From positions 1-64,000 of the forward strand of contig CAMIIO010000004.1 in NCBI GenBank assembly GCA_946221065.1: a DNA stretch of 64,000 nucleotides. Reading direction: 5' to 3'. Position 1 is the stretch's first letter. Each line of letters begins with the position of its first letter. The notes under the pieces were generated by a model that saw nothing but the letters and a program-made list of their open reading frames with translations, had not been told where the DNA came from and made no database searches. Of this stretch, positions 51,654 to 59,862 are shown piece by piece. Position numbers and translations under genes: made by a program. This stretch comes from an uncultured Rothia sp. (GTDB lineage: Bacteria; Actinomycetota; Actinomycetes; Actinomycetales; Micrococcaceae).

Positions 51654-52592
51654 TTAGAACAGTGCCATCATCAGTTCCGCACGAGCTTTCGTCACGCGCG
51701 GATCTTGTGTGCCCACCACATCAAAAAGTTCCAGCAATCGCTCCCGTACAGCGTTTTTCTGCTCCGGCTTCGCCGCCTTGAACAGGCGAATCAGCCGGGC
51801 AAAGGCGTCCTCCACATGGCCTCCGGTTATGTCAGCGTCCGCTACGGCAAAAGCCGCTTCAACATCCGTTGCGTCGTTGGCGGCACGTTCTCGAACCTCA
51901 GCCACATCAATACCGTGAATGCGCTCCATCAGTCCAATGCGTGCCAATCCGGCTTTTGCGTCTTTATCCCCCGGATTCTCATTAATAGCCTGCTGATATG
52001 CGGCGCGTGCCCCCTCATAATCGCCCTGCTCAGCGGCATCTAACGCTTTTTGATGTAGCGGCGGAAGTTTCTTCTCTGCCCCCTCAACGGGAGCGGGCGG
52101 AAAACCACCGGGCAGCTGATACTGCGCGGCCGCCTGCAACAGCTGGCTCAGAAGGTCAGACATCTGTTCAGCACTTACCTGCGAGGTAAACAACGGTGCC
52201 GTCTGACCTGCGATGACTGCAATAGCGGCGGGAACACCCTGCACCTGAAATGCCTGGGCAATCTCCGGCTGCTTGGAGATATTCACCGAAGCCAACAACA
52301 AATTGCCCTGGGCAGAGTTCACCAACTTCTCAAGATCCGCCATGATCTGCACCGACGCCGGAGACTCCTCAGCGTAGAACCCAAAGACCACCGCTCCACG
52401 AGAACTCAGCTGCACCAAATCTTGAAACTGCTGCCGCTCCGTCACCTCATAACGCCACGTAGCTTCACCGGTGCCCTCCCCCGGTACGGAAGAGGTTTCA
52501 ACATTCGACTTTTTCTCTAACAACTCCGAAAGATCCGGCGCATTACGCACCGACGCAGGCACAGCAGATTCCTGGTTCTCAGACCGATTCAT
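51654..52592 (-). CDS. thioredoxin-fold protein with TPR tail, CnoX/YbbN-like
   Basis: 312 aa. An N-terminal linker (1-50) is followed by a thioredoxin fold (about 51-160) in which the CxxC loop is replaced: the position after GFYAEE reads SPAS, so there is no redox pair. The rest (about 175-312) is tetratricopeptide-like helices (HQKALDAAEQGDYEGARAAYQQAINENPGDKDAKAGLARIGL). This matches the co-chaperone CnoX/YbbN, which passes clients to chaperones; the SxxS-type loop is known in that family. Divergent from the AI-2E family gene. Confidence 0.88.
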   Translation of the reverse strand: MNRSENQESAVPASVRNAPDLSELLEKKSNVETSSVPGEGTGEATWRYEVTERQQFQDLVQLSSRGAVVFGFYAEESPASVQIMADLEKLVNSAQGNLLLASVNISKQPEIAQAFQVQGVPAAIAVIAGQTAPLFTSQVSAEQMSDLLSQLLQAAAQYQLPGGFPPAPVEGAEKKLPPLHQKALDAAEQGDYEGARAAYQQAINENPGDKDAKAGLARIGLMERIHGIDVAEVRERAANDATDVEAAFAVADADITGGHVEDAFARLIRLFKAAKPEQKNAVRERLLELFDVVGTQDPRVTKARAELMMALF

Positions 52593-52734
52593 GATTTCTC
52601 CTCAGCTAACACAACAAATACTTAACTACTATCGTGCCAAAACCCGTCTCAAAATGATCAATTACACCCAGGTTTTCTTGCCCCCGGCTGAATTTTCCCG
52701 ACTACAGTTAGAACAAAACGCCTAATCCCTGACT

Positions 52735-54018
52735 GTGAGAACAATGAGCCCACTTTCTTCAAAATTTACTTCCGCCATCAAAGCGATTAAAGAAATAAAA
52801 CTCCCACAGCAACAAAAACTTCCCAGCATCCCTGGTGCTCAGCCCAGACCACGTTTTGAACCACCGGCTCCCCGCGGTTCCTTCCGAGCAACTGAAGCCA
52901 CCGAGGCTATCGAAGAAAATCCCGGGGATAATCCCAGCGAAGTGCAGCAACCAGAACATTCTGCCAGCGTCTTTCTCAATTCCCCGGTACTGAATGGGTT
53001 CATGCTGACCGTTGGTGTGGGGCTCGCACTACTCTGCTGGTATGTTCTCACCAATGTTGGGGCACTAGCAGGCTGGATCGTTGGAGCTCTCATTATCGCT
53101 TTAGGCCTTGACCCGCTGGTGCGGCGACTAGAAAAGATCGGGCTCCCCCGCGTGCCCTCCGTCATTGCCGTATTCGGAACCTTAGCCCTAGCAGTCATCG
53201 GTCTTATTTCCTGGGTGATTCCTAAAATTGCAAGTCAAACAGTCCAATTCATCAATAGCTTCCCCACCGAGTTCGAGGGTTTTCTCAATTCGGAACTCTT
53301 TCGTGGACTTGACCAACAATTCAATATCCGGTCCTCTTTTGACGACGCCGTCGCTGATGCCACTAATAAGCTCACCACCGATACCAACATCGTCAGCACT
53401 TTTCTCAATAACCTTATAAACGCCGGTTCTACGCTAGCCAACATCTTTACCGGCACCCTGATTGTCCTTATTCTTTCACTCTATTTCCTCATGTCCTTGC
53501 CCATGATGAAAGCCTGGTTTGTGCGTCTTACACCTGCAAGCCGGCGCAATAAGGTCAATTTACTCACCGAAAAAATTACCAGTGCCGTAGGTAACTACGT
53601 TATGGGTCAAGCAATCGTTGCTTTACTCAATGGCACCTTCGCACTCATTGTGATGCTCATCATTGGCGCCCCTTTTATTGAGCTCCTCACCCTCTTCGTC
53701 GTCATCCTTGCCTTCATCCCGCTCATTGGTGGAGTGGCTGCGGGCACACTCGTCTCAGTATTGTGCCTCATGGATGACTGGCATACCGCCCTAGCTTTCG
53801 CTATCCCGTACGTTATTTATCTCCAGATCGAAGCCTATTTCATTTCACCGCGCATTATGTCTCATGCGGTAGCCGTTCCCGGAGGAATCGCCATTATCGC
53901 CGTGGCCGCCGGTGGCTCGCTCTGGGGAGTCTTGGGAGCACTGATCGGTATTCCGGTGGCGGCTTCCCTACTGATTCTGGTTCAAGAAGTCCTTGTTCCA
54001 CGGCAAGACGAACACTAG
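52735..54018 (+). CDS. AI-2E family transporter
   Basis: 427 aa. About 85 hydrophilic residues (Pro-, Glu-rich) precede eight predicted membrane segments in the AI-2E/PerM layout: NGFMLTVGVGLALLCWYVL, then IAVFGTLALAVIGLISWVIPKI, a large loop (about 165-235), and C-terminal segments including PFIELLTLFVVILAFIPLIGGVAAGTLVSVL. Family members export autoinducer-2 or act as Na+/H+ antiporters; function here is undetermined. The GTG at 52735 or the ATG three codons later are both possible starts; neither has a good ribosome-binding site. Confidence 0.87.
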   Translation: MRTMSPLSSKFTSAIKAIKEIKLPQQQKLPSIPGAQPRPRFEPPAPRGSFRATEATEAIEENPGDNPSEVQQPEHSASVFLNSPVLNGFMLTVGVGLALLCWYVLTNVGALAGWIVGALIIALGLDPLVRRLEKIGLPRVPSVIAVFGTLALAVIGLISWVIPKIASQTVQFINSFPTEFEGFLNSELFRGLDQQFNIRSSFDDAVADATNKLTTDTNIVSTFLNNLINAGSTLANIFTGTLIVLILSLYFLMSLPMMKAWFVRLTPASRRNKVNLLTEKITSAVGNYVMGQAIVALLNGTFALIVMLIIGAPFIELLTLFVVILAFIPLIGGVAAGTLVSVLCLMDDWHTALAFAIPYVIYLQIEAYFISPRIMSHAVAVPGGIAIIAVAAGGSLWGVLGALIGIPVAASLLILVQEVLVPRQDEH

Positions 54019-54056
54019 TTATTCTCTAGTTCTTATCCTCACAAACACATTTACCG

Positions 54057-54395
54057 CTACCAGCGTTTATTCCTGCCCTTCCAACACTTCTGATGCCAGT
54101 GCCGGCGCTCCTCAATAGCACGTTCTTTACCGAACATGTGATCTTCTTGCCACACCACAAGGTGCGCTGTTCCTGGCTGGATAGAACGATGGCACCCCGG
54201 GCATTTATAGGTTTTTTTCGCATTCACTGCGGGCATGAATTGCACGTACCATTGCCCGTCAAAAGAATCTTCAAGAGTTGGTGCTGGGTCAAGAATCCGA
54301 GAAATATCACCGCCGTATAGGGGACCGCGCTGCCATTTACTGGCTGCGGTTCCCGAGCGTCCGGTTCTGCGGGAGGAATGAGGTCTACGAGGCAT
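54057..54395 (-). CDS. small Cys/His-rich protein, putative zinc binding
   Basis: 112 aa from the ATG at 54395 (an earlier frame start at 54422 adds nine residues). The N-terminus is Arg/Ser-rich (MPRRPHSSRRTGRSG). The core has YKCPGCHRSIQPGTAHLVVW and, 30 residues later, RRHWHQKCW, so Cys-x2-Cys with a His and Cys can form one zinc site, as in HNH-like or treble-clef folds; the HNH catalytic residues are not obvious. Annotation of actinobacterial relatives as ATP/GTP-binding is not supported by any P-loop here. Divergent from nucS, 86 bases between starts. Confidence 0.7.
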   Translation of the reverse strand: MPRRPHSSRRTGRSGTAASKWQRGPLYGGDISRILDPAPTLEDSFDGQWYVQFMPAVNAKKTYKCPGCHRSIQPGTAHLVVWQEDHMFGKERAIEERRHWHQKCWKGRNKRW

Positions 54396-54481
54396 AGCAC
54401 CTATTGTGGCACACTCTCTCACAGCTATGAGCCAGAGCTAAAAAATCTTCCCACCCAGTACCACCTGTTAGAGTAGTACGC

Positions 54482-55201
54482 GTGCGTCTTGTAATAGCTA
54501 AATGTTCTGTTGATTATGTGGGCCGGCTTCGCGCTCACCTCCCCCGCGCTACCCGCCTACTCATGGTTAAAAATGACGGCTCAGTACTCATTCACTCCGA
54601 TGGTGGGTCCTATAAGCCCCTCAACTGGATGAGCCCACCGGCTACCATGCACGTCAGCAATCGAGAAGCCCTCGAAGAATCTACAACATTCGATTTCTCC
54701 GAAGACCCAGATATTGAACAGCTCTGGCGCGTGCAGGCAGCTAAATCTGATGATTATCTGTTGATTCGTATCTATGAGATTATTGGGGAACTCTCTCATG
54801 ATCTTGGCATAGACCCCGGTCTTATCAAAGACGGTGTCGAAGCAGATTTGCAACGATTGCTTGCCGAACAGATTCATACCTTGGGCGAAGGCTACACTCT
54901 GGTTCGACGAGAATACCCTACCGCTATTGGCCCGGTAGATATTCTTGCCCGAGACTCTAACGGAGCTACCGTTGCTGTTGAACTTAAACGTGTGGGCGAT
55001 ATCGACGGCGTCGAACAACTCACCCGCTACCTTGAACTCCTCAACCGTGACCCTCTGCTGGCGCCCGTCAAGGGAGTATTCGCAGCCCAAAAAATTAAAC
55101 CCCAGGCTAAGACCTTGGCGGAAGATCGTGGGATTCGTTGTGTGAGCTTAGATTATGATGCAATGCGCGGAGTAGATGACGTCGATTCCCGGCTTTTTTA
55201 G
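54482..55201 (+). CDS. nucS: endonuclease NucS (EndoMS)
   Basis: 239 aa mismatch-specific endonuclease that replaces MutS-MutL in most Actinobacteria and archaea. The C-terminal PD-(D/E)xK domain shows PTAIGPVDILARDSNGATVAVELKRVG, with Asp, Glu and Lys of the catalytic core, then IDGVEQLTRYLELLNRD; the N-terminal DNA-binding domain holds RATRLLMVKNDGSVLIHSDGG. GTG start; a possible -10 (TAGAGT) lies seven bases before, so the message may be leaderless. The C-terminus VDSRLF could serve as a sliding-clamp-binding tail, though it is not tested here. Confidence 0.95.
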   Translation: MRLVIAKCSVDYVGRLRAHLPRATRLLMVKNDGSVLIHSDGGSYKPLNWMSPPATMHVSNREALEESTTFDFSEDPDIEQLWRVQAAKSDDYLLIRIYEIIGELSHDLGIDPGLIKDGVEADLQRLLAEQIHTLGEGYTLVRREYPTAIGPVDILARDSNGATVAVELKRVGDIDGVEQLTRYLELLNRDPLLAPVKGVFAAQKIKPQAKTLAEDRGIRCVSLDYDAMRGVDDVDSRLF

Positions 55202-55237
55202 TCACAACAATAACACCGACTTTAAGCAACCACTATA

Positions 55238-55277
55238 AAAAGGTTGCCTCTTTCTTCTAAGAAAGAGGCAACCTTTT
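55238..55277. terminator. bidirectional terminator between nucS and the atp operon
   Basis: AAAAGGTTGCCTCTTTC (55238-55254) pairs with GAAAGAGGCAACCTTTT (55261-55277), a 17-bp perfect stem with A/T tracts on both sides, lying between convergent transcripts. Confidence 0.92.
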
Positions 55278-55298
55278 ATTGTGCCGAGAGGACTAGAT

Positions 55299-55556
55299 TT
55301 AGACCGAGGCGTGCTTCGCAGCGATGGTGACGCGATCGTTAGAAACAGTCAAAAACCCTTCGTTCAAACGGGTCACAATCTTCTCGCCGGAAACCGGCTC
55401 GATGACCAATTCGCCATCTTCAGCCAACAACGCCATGGTAGGGATATGACCCGGCATAATACCGATATCGCCGTCAAGCGTGCGGGCGCGAACATACTTC
55501 GCTTCGCCATTCCACACTTTGTGTTCGCGTGAGACTACTTCGACCTTCAGTGCCAT
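55299..55556 (-). CDS. atpC: ATP synthase epsilon subunit
   Basis: 85 aa, the central-stalk epsilon subunit that couples rotation and inhibits hydrolysis. It has the N-terminal beta-sandwich (LKVEVVSREHKVWNGEAKYVRARTLDGDIGIMPGHIPTMALLAEDGELV) but lacks the usual C-terminal helical hairpin, a short form seen in Actinobacteria, implying that inhibition by the C-terminal helices is reduced. It starts two bases past atpD. Last gene of the operon, followed by a strong terminator. Confidence 0.94.
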   Translation of the reverse strand: MALKVEVVSREHKVWNGEAKYVRARTLDGDIGIMPGHIPTMALLAEDGELVIEPVSGEKIVTRLNEGFLTVSNDRVTIAAKHASV

Positions 55557-55558
55557 GA

Positions 55559-57022
55559 TTACTTGGCTCCAGTCTGTGCCTTGATTTCATCGTAGCGACG
55601 GAAGACGTCGTCCATGCCACCGATGTTGTAGAAAGCCTGCTCGGGGATGTGGTCTACATCGCCGTTGCAGATCATCTGGAAGGACTCAATGGTGTCCTTC
55701 AACGGCACGGTTGAACCCTCAACACCGGTGAACTGCTTAGCAGTGTAGGTGTTCTGCGAGAGGAACTGCTCAATACGGCGCGCACGAGATACAACAACCT
55801 TCTGCTCTTCGGAAAGCTCATCCACACCCAGAATCGCAATAATATCCTGCAGTTCCTTGTTCTCCTGCAGAATAGCCTTCACGCGAATAGCGGTATCGTA
55901 GTGCTCCTGACCAAGGTACTGGGGATCCAGAATACGAGAGGTCGAGGTGAGCGGATCAATTGCGGGGTACAAACCGCGGGAAGCGATTTCACGGTTCAGC
56001 TCAGTGGTTGCATCCAAGTGAGCGAAGGTGGTTGCCGGAGCCGGGTCAGTATAGTCATCCGCGGGAACGTAGATAGCCTGCATGGAGGTAATCGAGTGAC
56101 CGCGAGTTGAGGTAATACGTTCCTGTAAGAGGCCCATCTCATCTGCAAGGTTAGGCTGATAGCCCACTGCCGAGGGCATACGACCGAGCAGGGTGGAAAC
56201 CTCAGAACCTGCCTGGGTAAAGCGGAAGATGTTGTCAATGAACAACAACACGTCCTGGTTCTTCACATCACGGAAGTATTCTGCCATGGTCAAACCAGTT
56301 AGAGCCACGCGCAAACGAGTTCCTGGGGGCTCATCCATCTGACCGAAGACAAGGGCGGTGTCTTTAAGAACGCCGGCTTCTTCCATTTCAACCCAGAGGT
56401 CATTACCTTCACGGGTACGCTCACCCACACCGGTGAATACCGAAGTACCACCGAAGTTACGTGCCACACGGGTAATCATTTCCTGAATCAGAACGGTCTT
56501 ACCAACACCAGCACCACCGAACAGACCAATCTTACCGCCCTTAATATAGGGGGTCAGAAGGTCAATGGACTTAATGCCGGTTTCAAGCATTTCCGTGGAG
56601 CCTTCGAGCTGTGCAAAGCTCGGTGCCTTACGGTGAATTGACCAGTAGTCTTCAGCGGCAATGTTCGAGTTATCGGTATCGAGGGCATCACCGAGAACGT
56701 TGAAGATGTGACCCTTCACGCCGTCGCCAACGGGAACGGTAATAGGCTTTCCGGTATCCTGAACAGCCTGCCCACGGACCAAGCCGTCGGTTGCTTTCAG
56801 GGAGATAGCGCGAACCAGGGAGTCACCGAGGTGCTGAGCAACCTCAAAGGTGATGGTCTGGGTTCTACCGTCAATCTCCTGATCGGCGGTTAGCGCGTTG
56901 TAGATATCTGGTACTTGACCGGCAGGAAACTCTACGTCGACCACAGGACCAATGACGCGCGCAATGCGGCCAACGGCGCCCTGAGTCGGCGTGGTTGCCG
57001 ATTCGTTCAGAGTGGAAGTCAT
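55559..57022 (-). CDS. atpD: ATP synthase beta subunit
   Basis: 487 aa from the ATG at 57022; a GTG three codons earlier is possible but the ATG fits the family N-terminus. Catalytic F1 subunit. The P-loop is GGAGVGKT (about 165-172), followed by VGERTREGNDLW (catalytic Glu), FIDNIFRFTQAGSEVS (Walker B) and the DELSEEQK (DELSEED-like) loop near the C-terminus. Hexamer partner of AtpA. Confidence 0.98.
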   Translation of the reverse strand: MTSTLNESATTPTQGAVGRIARVIGPVVDVEFPAGQVPDIYNALTADQEIDGRTQTITFEVAQHLGDSLVRAISLKATDGLVRGQAVQDTGKPITVPVGDGVKGHIFNVLGDALDTDNSNIAAEDYWSIHRKAPSFAQLEGSTEMLETGIKSIDLLTPYIKGGKIGLFGGAGVGKTVLIQEMITRVARNFGGTSVFTGVGERTREGNDLWVEMEEAGVLKDTALVFGQMDEPPGTRLRVALTGLTMAEYFRDVKNQDVLLFIDNIFRFTQAGSEVSTLLGRMPSAVGYQPNLADEMGLLQERITSTRGHSITSMQAIYVPADDYTDPAPATTFAHLDATTELNREIASRGLYPAIDPLTSTSRILDPQYLGQEHYDTAIRVKAILQENKELQDIIAILGVDELSEEQKVVVSRARRIEQFLSQNTYTAKQFTGVEGSTVPLKDTIESFQMICNGDVDHIPEQAFYNIGGMDDVFRRYDEIKAQTGAK

Positions 57023-57068
57023 TTTTCTCACTTACCTGTATAGAAAAGTTTGGTGTGGATTTAGAGAG

Positions 57069-58004
57069 CTAGGACGAAGCTGCGAGGGCATCAGCGCCAC
57101 CCACGATTTCGGAGATTTCGTTCGTAATTTCGGCCTGACGTGCGTTGTTCATCAAACGCGTGTACTTCTTAACTAGCTCATCTGCGTTGTCGCCTGCGGA
57201 CTTCATAGCTCGCTGGCGTGAAGCAAGTTCACTTGCAGCAGCTTCTAGCAGACAAGCAAATAGTCGAGAAGCAATATAACGCGGTAGAAGTGCGTCAAGG
57301 ACTTCTTTCGGATTTGGCTCGAATTCAAATGCAGCGTTTTGCTGGAACTGATCATCTTCCAAGCGTTCACCGGGAACAATCTCTTCACCGATATTACGGG
57401 CATCTTGAACGGCGATAGGCAGCATACGAAGAATCTTCGTTTCCTGAGTCACCATAGAGATGAACTCGGTGTATACCACGTGTAAGTCGTCCACGCCGCC
57501 TTCTTCATAGGGCTTATTGAAAGCGTCAAGGAGAGCCTCACGCATTTCAACTGCCATCTCTACGTTGGGGCTATCGGTATTGCCTTCCCACGAGCGTTCG
57601 TAATCGCGTTCACGGAAATCAAAATAAGACTTTGCTTTGCGACCAACCAAGAAGAGCTGAACTTCGCGACCTTCGCTGCGTAGCTTTTCAATGAGGCCTT
57701 CGGTCTTTTTCAAGACAGCTGAAGAATACGATCCAGCCAAGCCACGGTCACTGGTCATCACAAGGATTGCCGAGCGACGGTGTTGCTGATTCTTTTCATT
57801 CAGCAAGGGGTGGTTGATTCCACCTTGCGAGGCGATAGCAGTTACTGCCTTAGTCAAAGCATCCGCGTACGGGCTTGCCGATTCAGCGCTCTTACGAGCC
57901 TTATTAATGCGGGAGGTCGCGATCATCTCCATCGCCTTGAAGATTTTCTTCATAGACGACGTCGAAGCAATCTTTTGGCGGTAAACCCTAATTTGGGCTC
58001 CCAT
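57069..58004 (-). CDS. atpG: ATP synthase gamma subunit
   Basis: 311 aa from the ATG at 58004, which has AGGAAG ahead; the frame extends five codons further upstream. The rotor shaft: N-terminal MGAQIRVYRQKIASTSSMKKIFKAMEMIATSRINKA and C-terminal SRQRAMKSAGDNADELVKKYTRLMNNARQAEITNEISEIVGGADAL form the antiparallel coiled coil. Actinobacterial forms carry an insertion in the central domain, and the length fits. Confidence 0.96.
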   Translation of the reverse strand: MGAQIRVYRQKIASTSSMKKIFKAMEMIATSRINKARKSAESASPYADALTKAVTAIASQGGINHPLLNEKNQQHRRSAILVMTSDRGLAGSYSSAVLKKTEGLIEKLRSEGREVQLFLVGRKAKSYFDFRERDYERSWEGNTDSPNVEMAVEMREALLDAFNKPYEEGGVDDLHVVYTEFISMVTQETKILRMLPIAVQDARNIGEEIVPGERLEDDQFQQNAAFEFEPNPKEVLDALLPRYIASRLFACLLEAAASELASRQRAMKSAGDNADELVKKYTRLMNNARQAEITNEISEIVGGADALAASS

Positions 58005-58030
58005 AGAGCTTCCTTTCATTTCCTCGCTGG

Positions 58031-58064
58031 GTTGCTCCCTCTCCCTAAAAAGTGAGGGAGCAAC
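58031..58064 (-). promoter_or_regulatory. hairpin between atpA and atpG
   Basis: GTTGCTCCCTC (58031-58041) pairs with GAGGGAGCAAC (58054-58064), an 11-bp perfect stem with a 12-base loop. It has no U-tract and lies inside the operon, so RNA processing or stability is more likely than termination. Confidence 0.55.
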
Positions 58065-58081
58065 TTCTTGAGGAATAATCG

Positions 58082-59707
58082 CTAACCGATGGTTTCCTGA
58101 GATACTTCAGAATCAGAGATAGGCTTATGTTCTTCGTGGCCAGCGTCCACTAAGTGGCTAGAGCCTTCCGACTTGAAGTCTCGAAGAACAGCCTCAACAG
58201 CGCTCTTAAGCTCTGCCACGGTATCGTCTTCAAGCTTGCCAGTGCTTGCAATGGTGCTCAGAGCATCGCCCTTACGGCGTAGGTAGTCCAAGTATTCCGA
58301 CTCAAAACGGAGCACATCAGAGACTTCAATGTTATCCAAGTAGCCGTTAGTACCGGCCCAGATGGAAGCTACCTGCTCTTCAACCGCATACGGAGTGTAC
58401 TGCGGCTGGCGCAGAAGCTCGGTCAAACGAGCACCGCGAGTCAGCTGCTGCTTAGAAGCATCGTCCAAGTCTGAGGCAAACATAGCGAATGCTTCCATCG
58501 CACGGTACTGAGCCAAATCGAGCTTTAGCGTACCGGAAACCTTCTTCATGGCCTTAGTCTGCGCGGCACCACCCACGCGAGAGACCGAAATACCTACGTC
58601 CACAGCAGGACGCTGGTTAGCGTTGAAAAGATCCGACTGGAGGAAGATCTGACCGTCAGTAATCGAAATAACGTTGGTCGGAATAAACGCGGAAACGTCA
58701 TTCGCTTTGGTTTCAATAATCGGGAAACCAGTCATTGAACCTGCGCCCAGTTCGTCCGAGAGCTTTGCGCAACGTTCCAGCAAACGAGAGTGCAGGTAGA
58801 AGACGTCGCCGGGGTATGCTTCACGGCCCGGAGGACGACGGAGCAAGAGTGATACCGAGCGGTAAGCTTCTGCCTGCTTGGAGAGATCATCAAAAATGAT
58901 GAGTACGTGCTTGCCGCCGTACATCCAGTGCTGGCCAATAGCCGAACCAGTGTAGGGTGCCAGGTACTTGAAACCGGCAGAGTCAGATGCAGGAGCAGCC
59001 ACAATGGTGGTGTACTCCAGTGCGCCCTTGTTCTCAAGGGTCTGACGAACAGCTGCGATGGTGGAGGCTTTCTGTCCAACAGCCACGTAGATGCAACGCA
59101 CCTGCTTGGAGGGATCACCGGTTTCCCAGTTAGCCTTCTGGTTCAAAATGGCATCCACTGCGATAGCGGTTTTACCGGTCTGACGGTCACCAATAATGAG
59201 CTGACGCTGTCCACGCCCAATCGGAATCATAGCGTCAATTGCTTTAAGACCGGTCTGAAGCGGCTCATGTACCGACTTACGCATGGTCACGCCGGGAGCC
59301 TGGAGCTCAAGTGCGCGACGGCTTTCAGTCTGAATCTCACCAAGATCATCGATAGGGCGTCCCAGGGGATCGACCACGCGACCGAGGTAGCCCTCGCCTA
59401 CTGGTACAGAAAGAACCTCACCGGTGCGGTGAACTTCCTGGCCTTCTTCAATGCCGGTGAAATCGCCAAGAACGATCACACCGATTTCACGGGTATCTAG
59501 GTTTAATGCAAGACCAAGAGTTCCGTCTTCAAAACGGAGCAACTCATTAGCCATTGCAGAGGGAAGACCCTCGACGCGGGCAATACCGTCCGATGCGGAC
59601 GATACGCGGCCCACCTCTTCTCGTTCTACATTGCCGGGTTCGTAAGACGCCGCGAAATCATTCAGCGCATTACGGACTTCATCGGCATTGATGGTCAAGT
59701 CGGCCAT
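58082..59707 (-). CDS. atpA: ATP synthase alpha subunit
   Basis: 541 aa non-catalytic F1 subunit. The P-loop is GDRQTGKTA (about 170-178), with the arginine-finger region FNANQRPAVDVGISVSRVGGAAQ later. Length normal; the C-terminus extends a little past the usual end with an acidic tail (HEEHKPISDSEVSQETIG), as seen in many Actinobacteria. It is flanked on both sides by intergenic hairpins. Confidence 0.98.
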   Translation of the reverse strand: MADLTINADEVRNALNDFAASYEPGNVEREEVGRVSSASDGIARVEGLPSAMANELLRFEDGTLGLALNLDTREIGVIVLGDFTGIEEGQEVHRTGEVLSVPVGEGYLGRVVDPLGRPIDDLGEIQTESRRALELQAPGVTMRKSVHEPLQTGLKAIDAMIPIGRGQRQLIIGDRQTGKTAIAVDAILNQKANWETGDPSKQVRCIYVAVGQKASTIAAVRQTLENKGALEYTTIVAAPASDSAGFKYLAPYTGSAIGQHWMYGGKHVLIIFDDLSKQAEAYRSVSLLLRRPPGREAYPGDVFYLHSRLLERCAKLSDELGAGSMTGFPIIETKANDVSAFIPTNVISITDGQIFLQSDLFNANQRPAVDVGISVSRVGGAAQTKAMKKVSGTLKLDLAQYRAMEAFAMFASDLDDASKQQLTRGARLTELLRQPQYTPYAVEEQVASIWAGTNGYLDNIEVSDVLRFESEYLDYLRRKGDALSTIASTGKLEDDTVAELKSAVEAVLRDFKSEGSSHLVDAGHEEHKPISDSEVSQETIG

Positions 59708-59783
59708 CTTCAGTCCCTGCTCTCCTTATTTATGATTTTCGCTCTCAAGCGAGGCAAAAATCGAAACTTGCTTTATACAGTTA

Positions 59784-59817
59784 CGTTCCCGTCCACATTT
59801 TGCTGTGTACGGGAACG
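59784..59817 (-). promoter_or_regulatory. hairpin between atpH and atpA
   Basis: CGTTCCCGT plus CACA pairs with TGTG plus ACGGGAACG (59784-59817, one mismatch) inside the 155-base atpH-atpA gap. No T-tract follows on the minus strand (TAACTG). The rest of the gap holds no gene; the atpA ribosome-binding site (GGAG) is near 59730. Confidence 0.55.
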
Positions 59818-59862
59818 GGGCCGTACACGTGTATCTGCTAAATCAGTGCCTGCTGATTCTCG

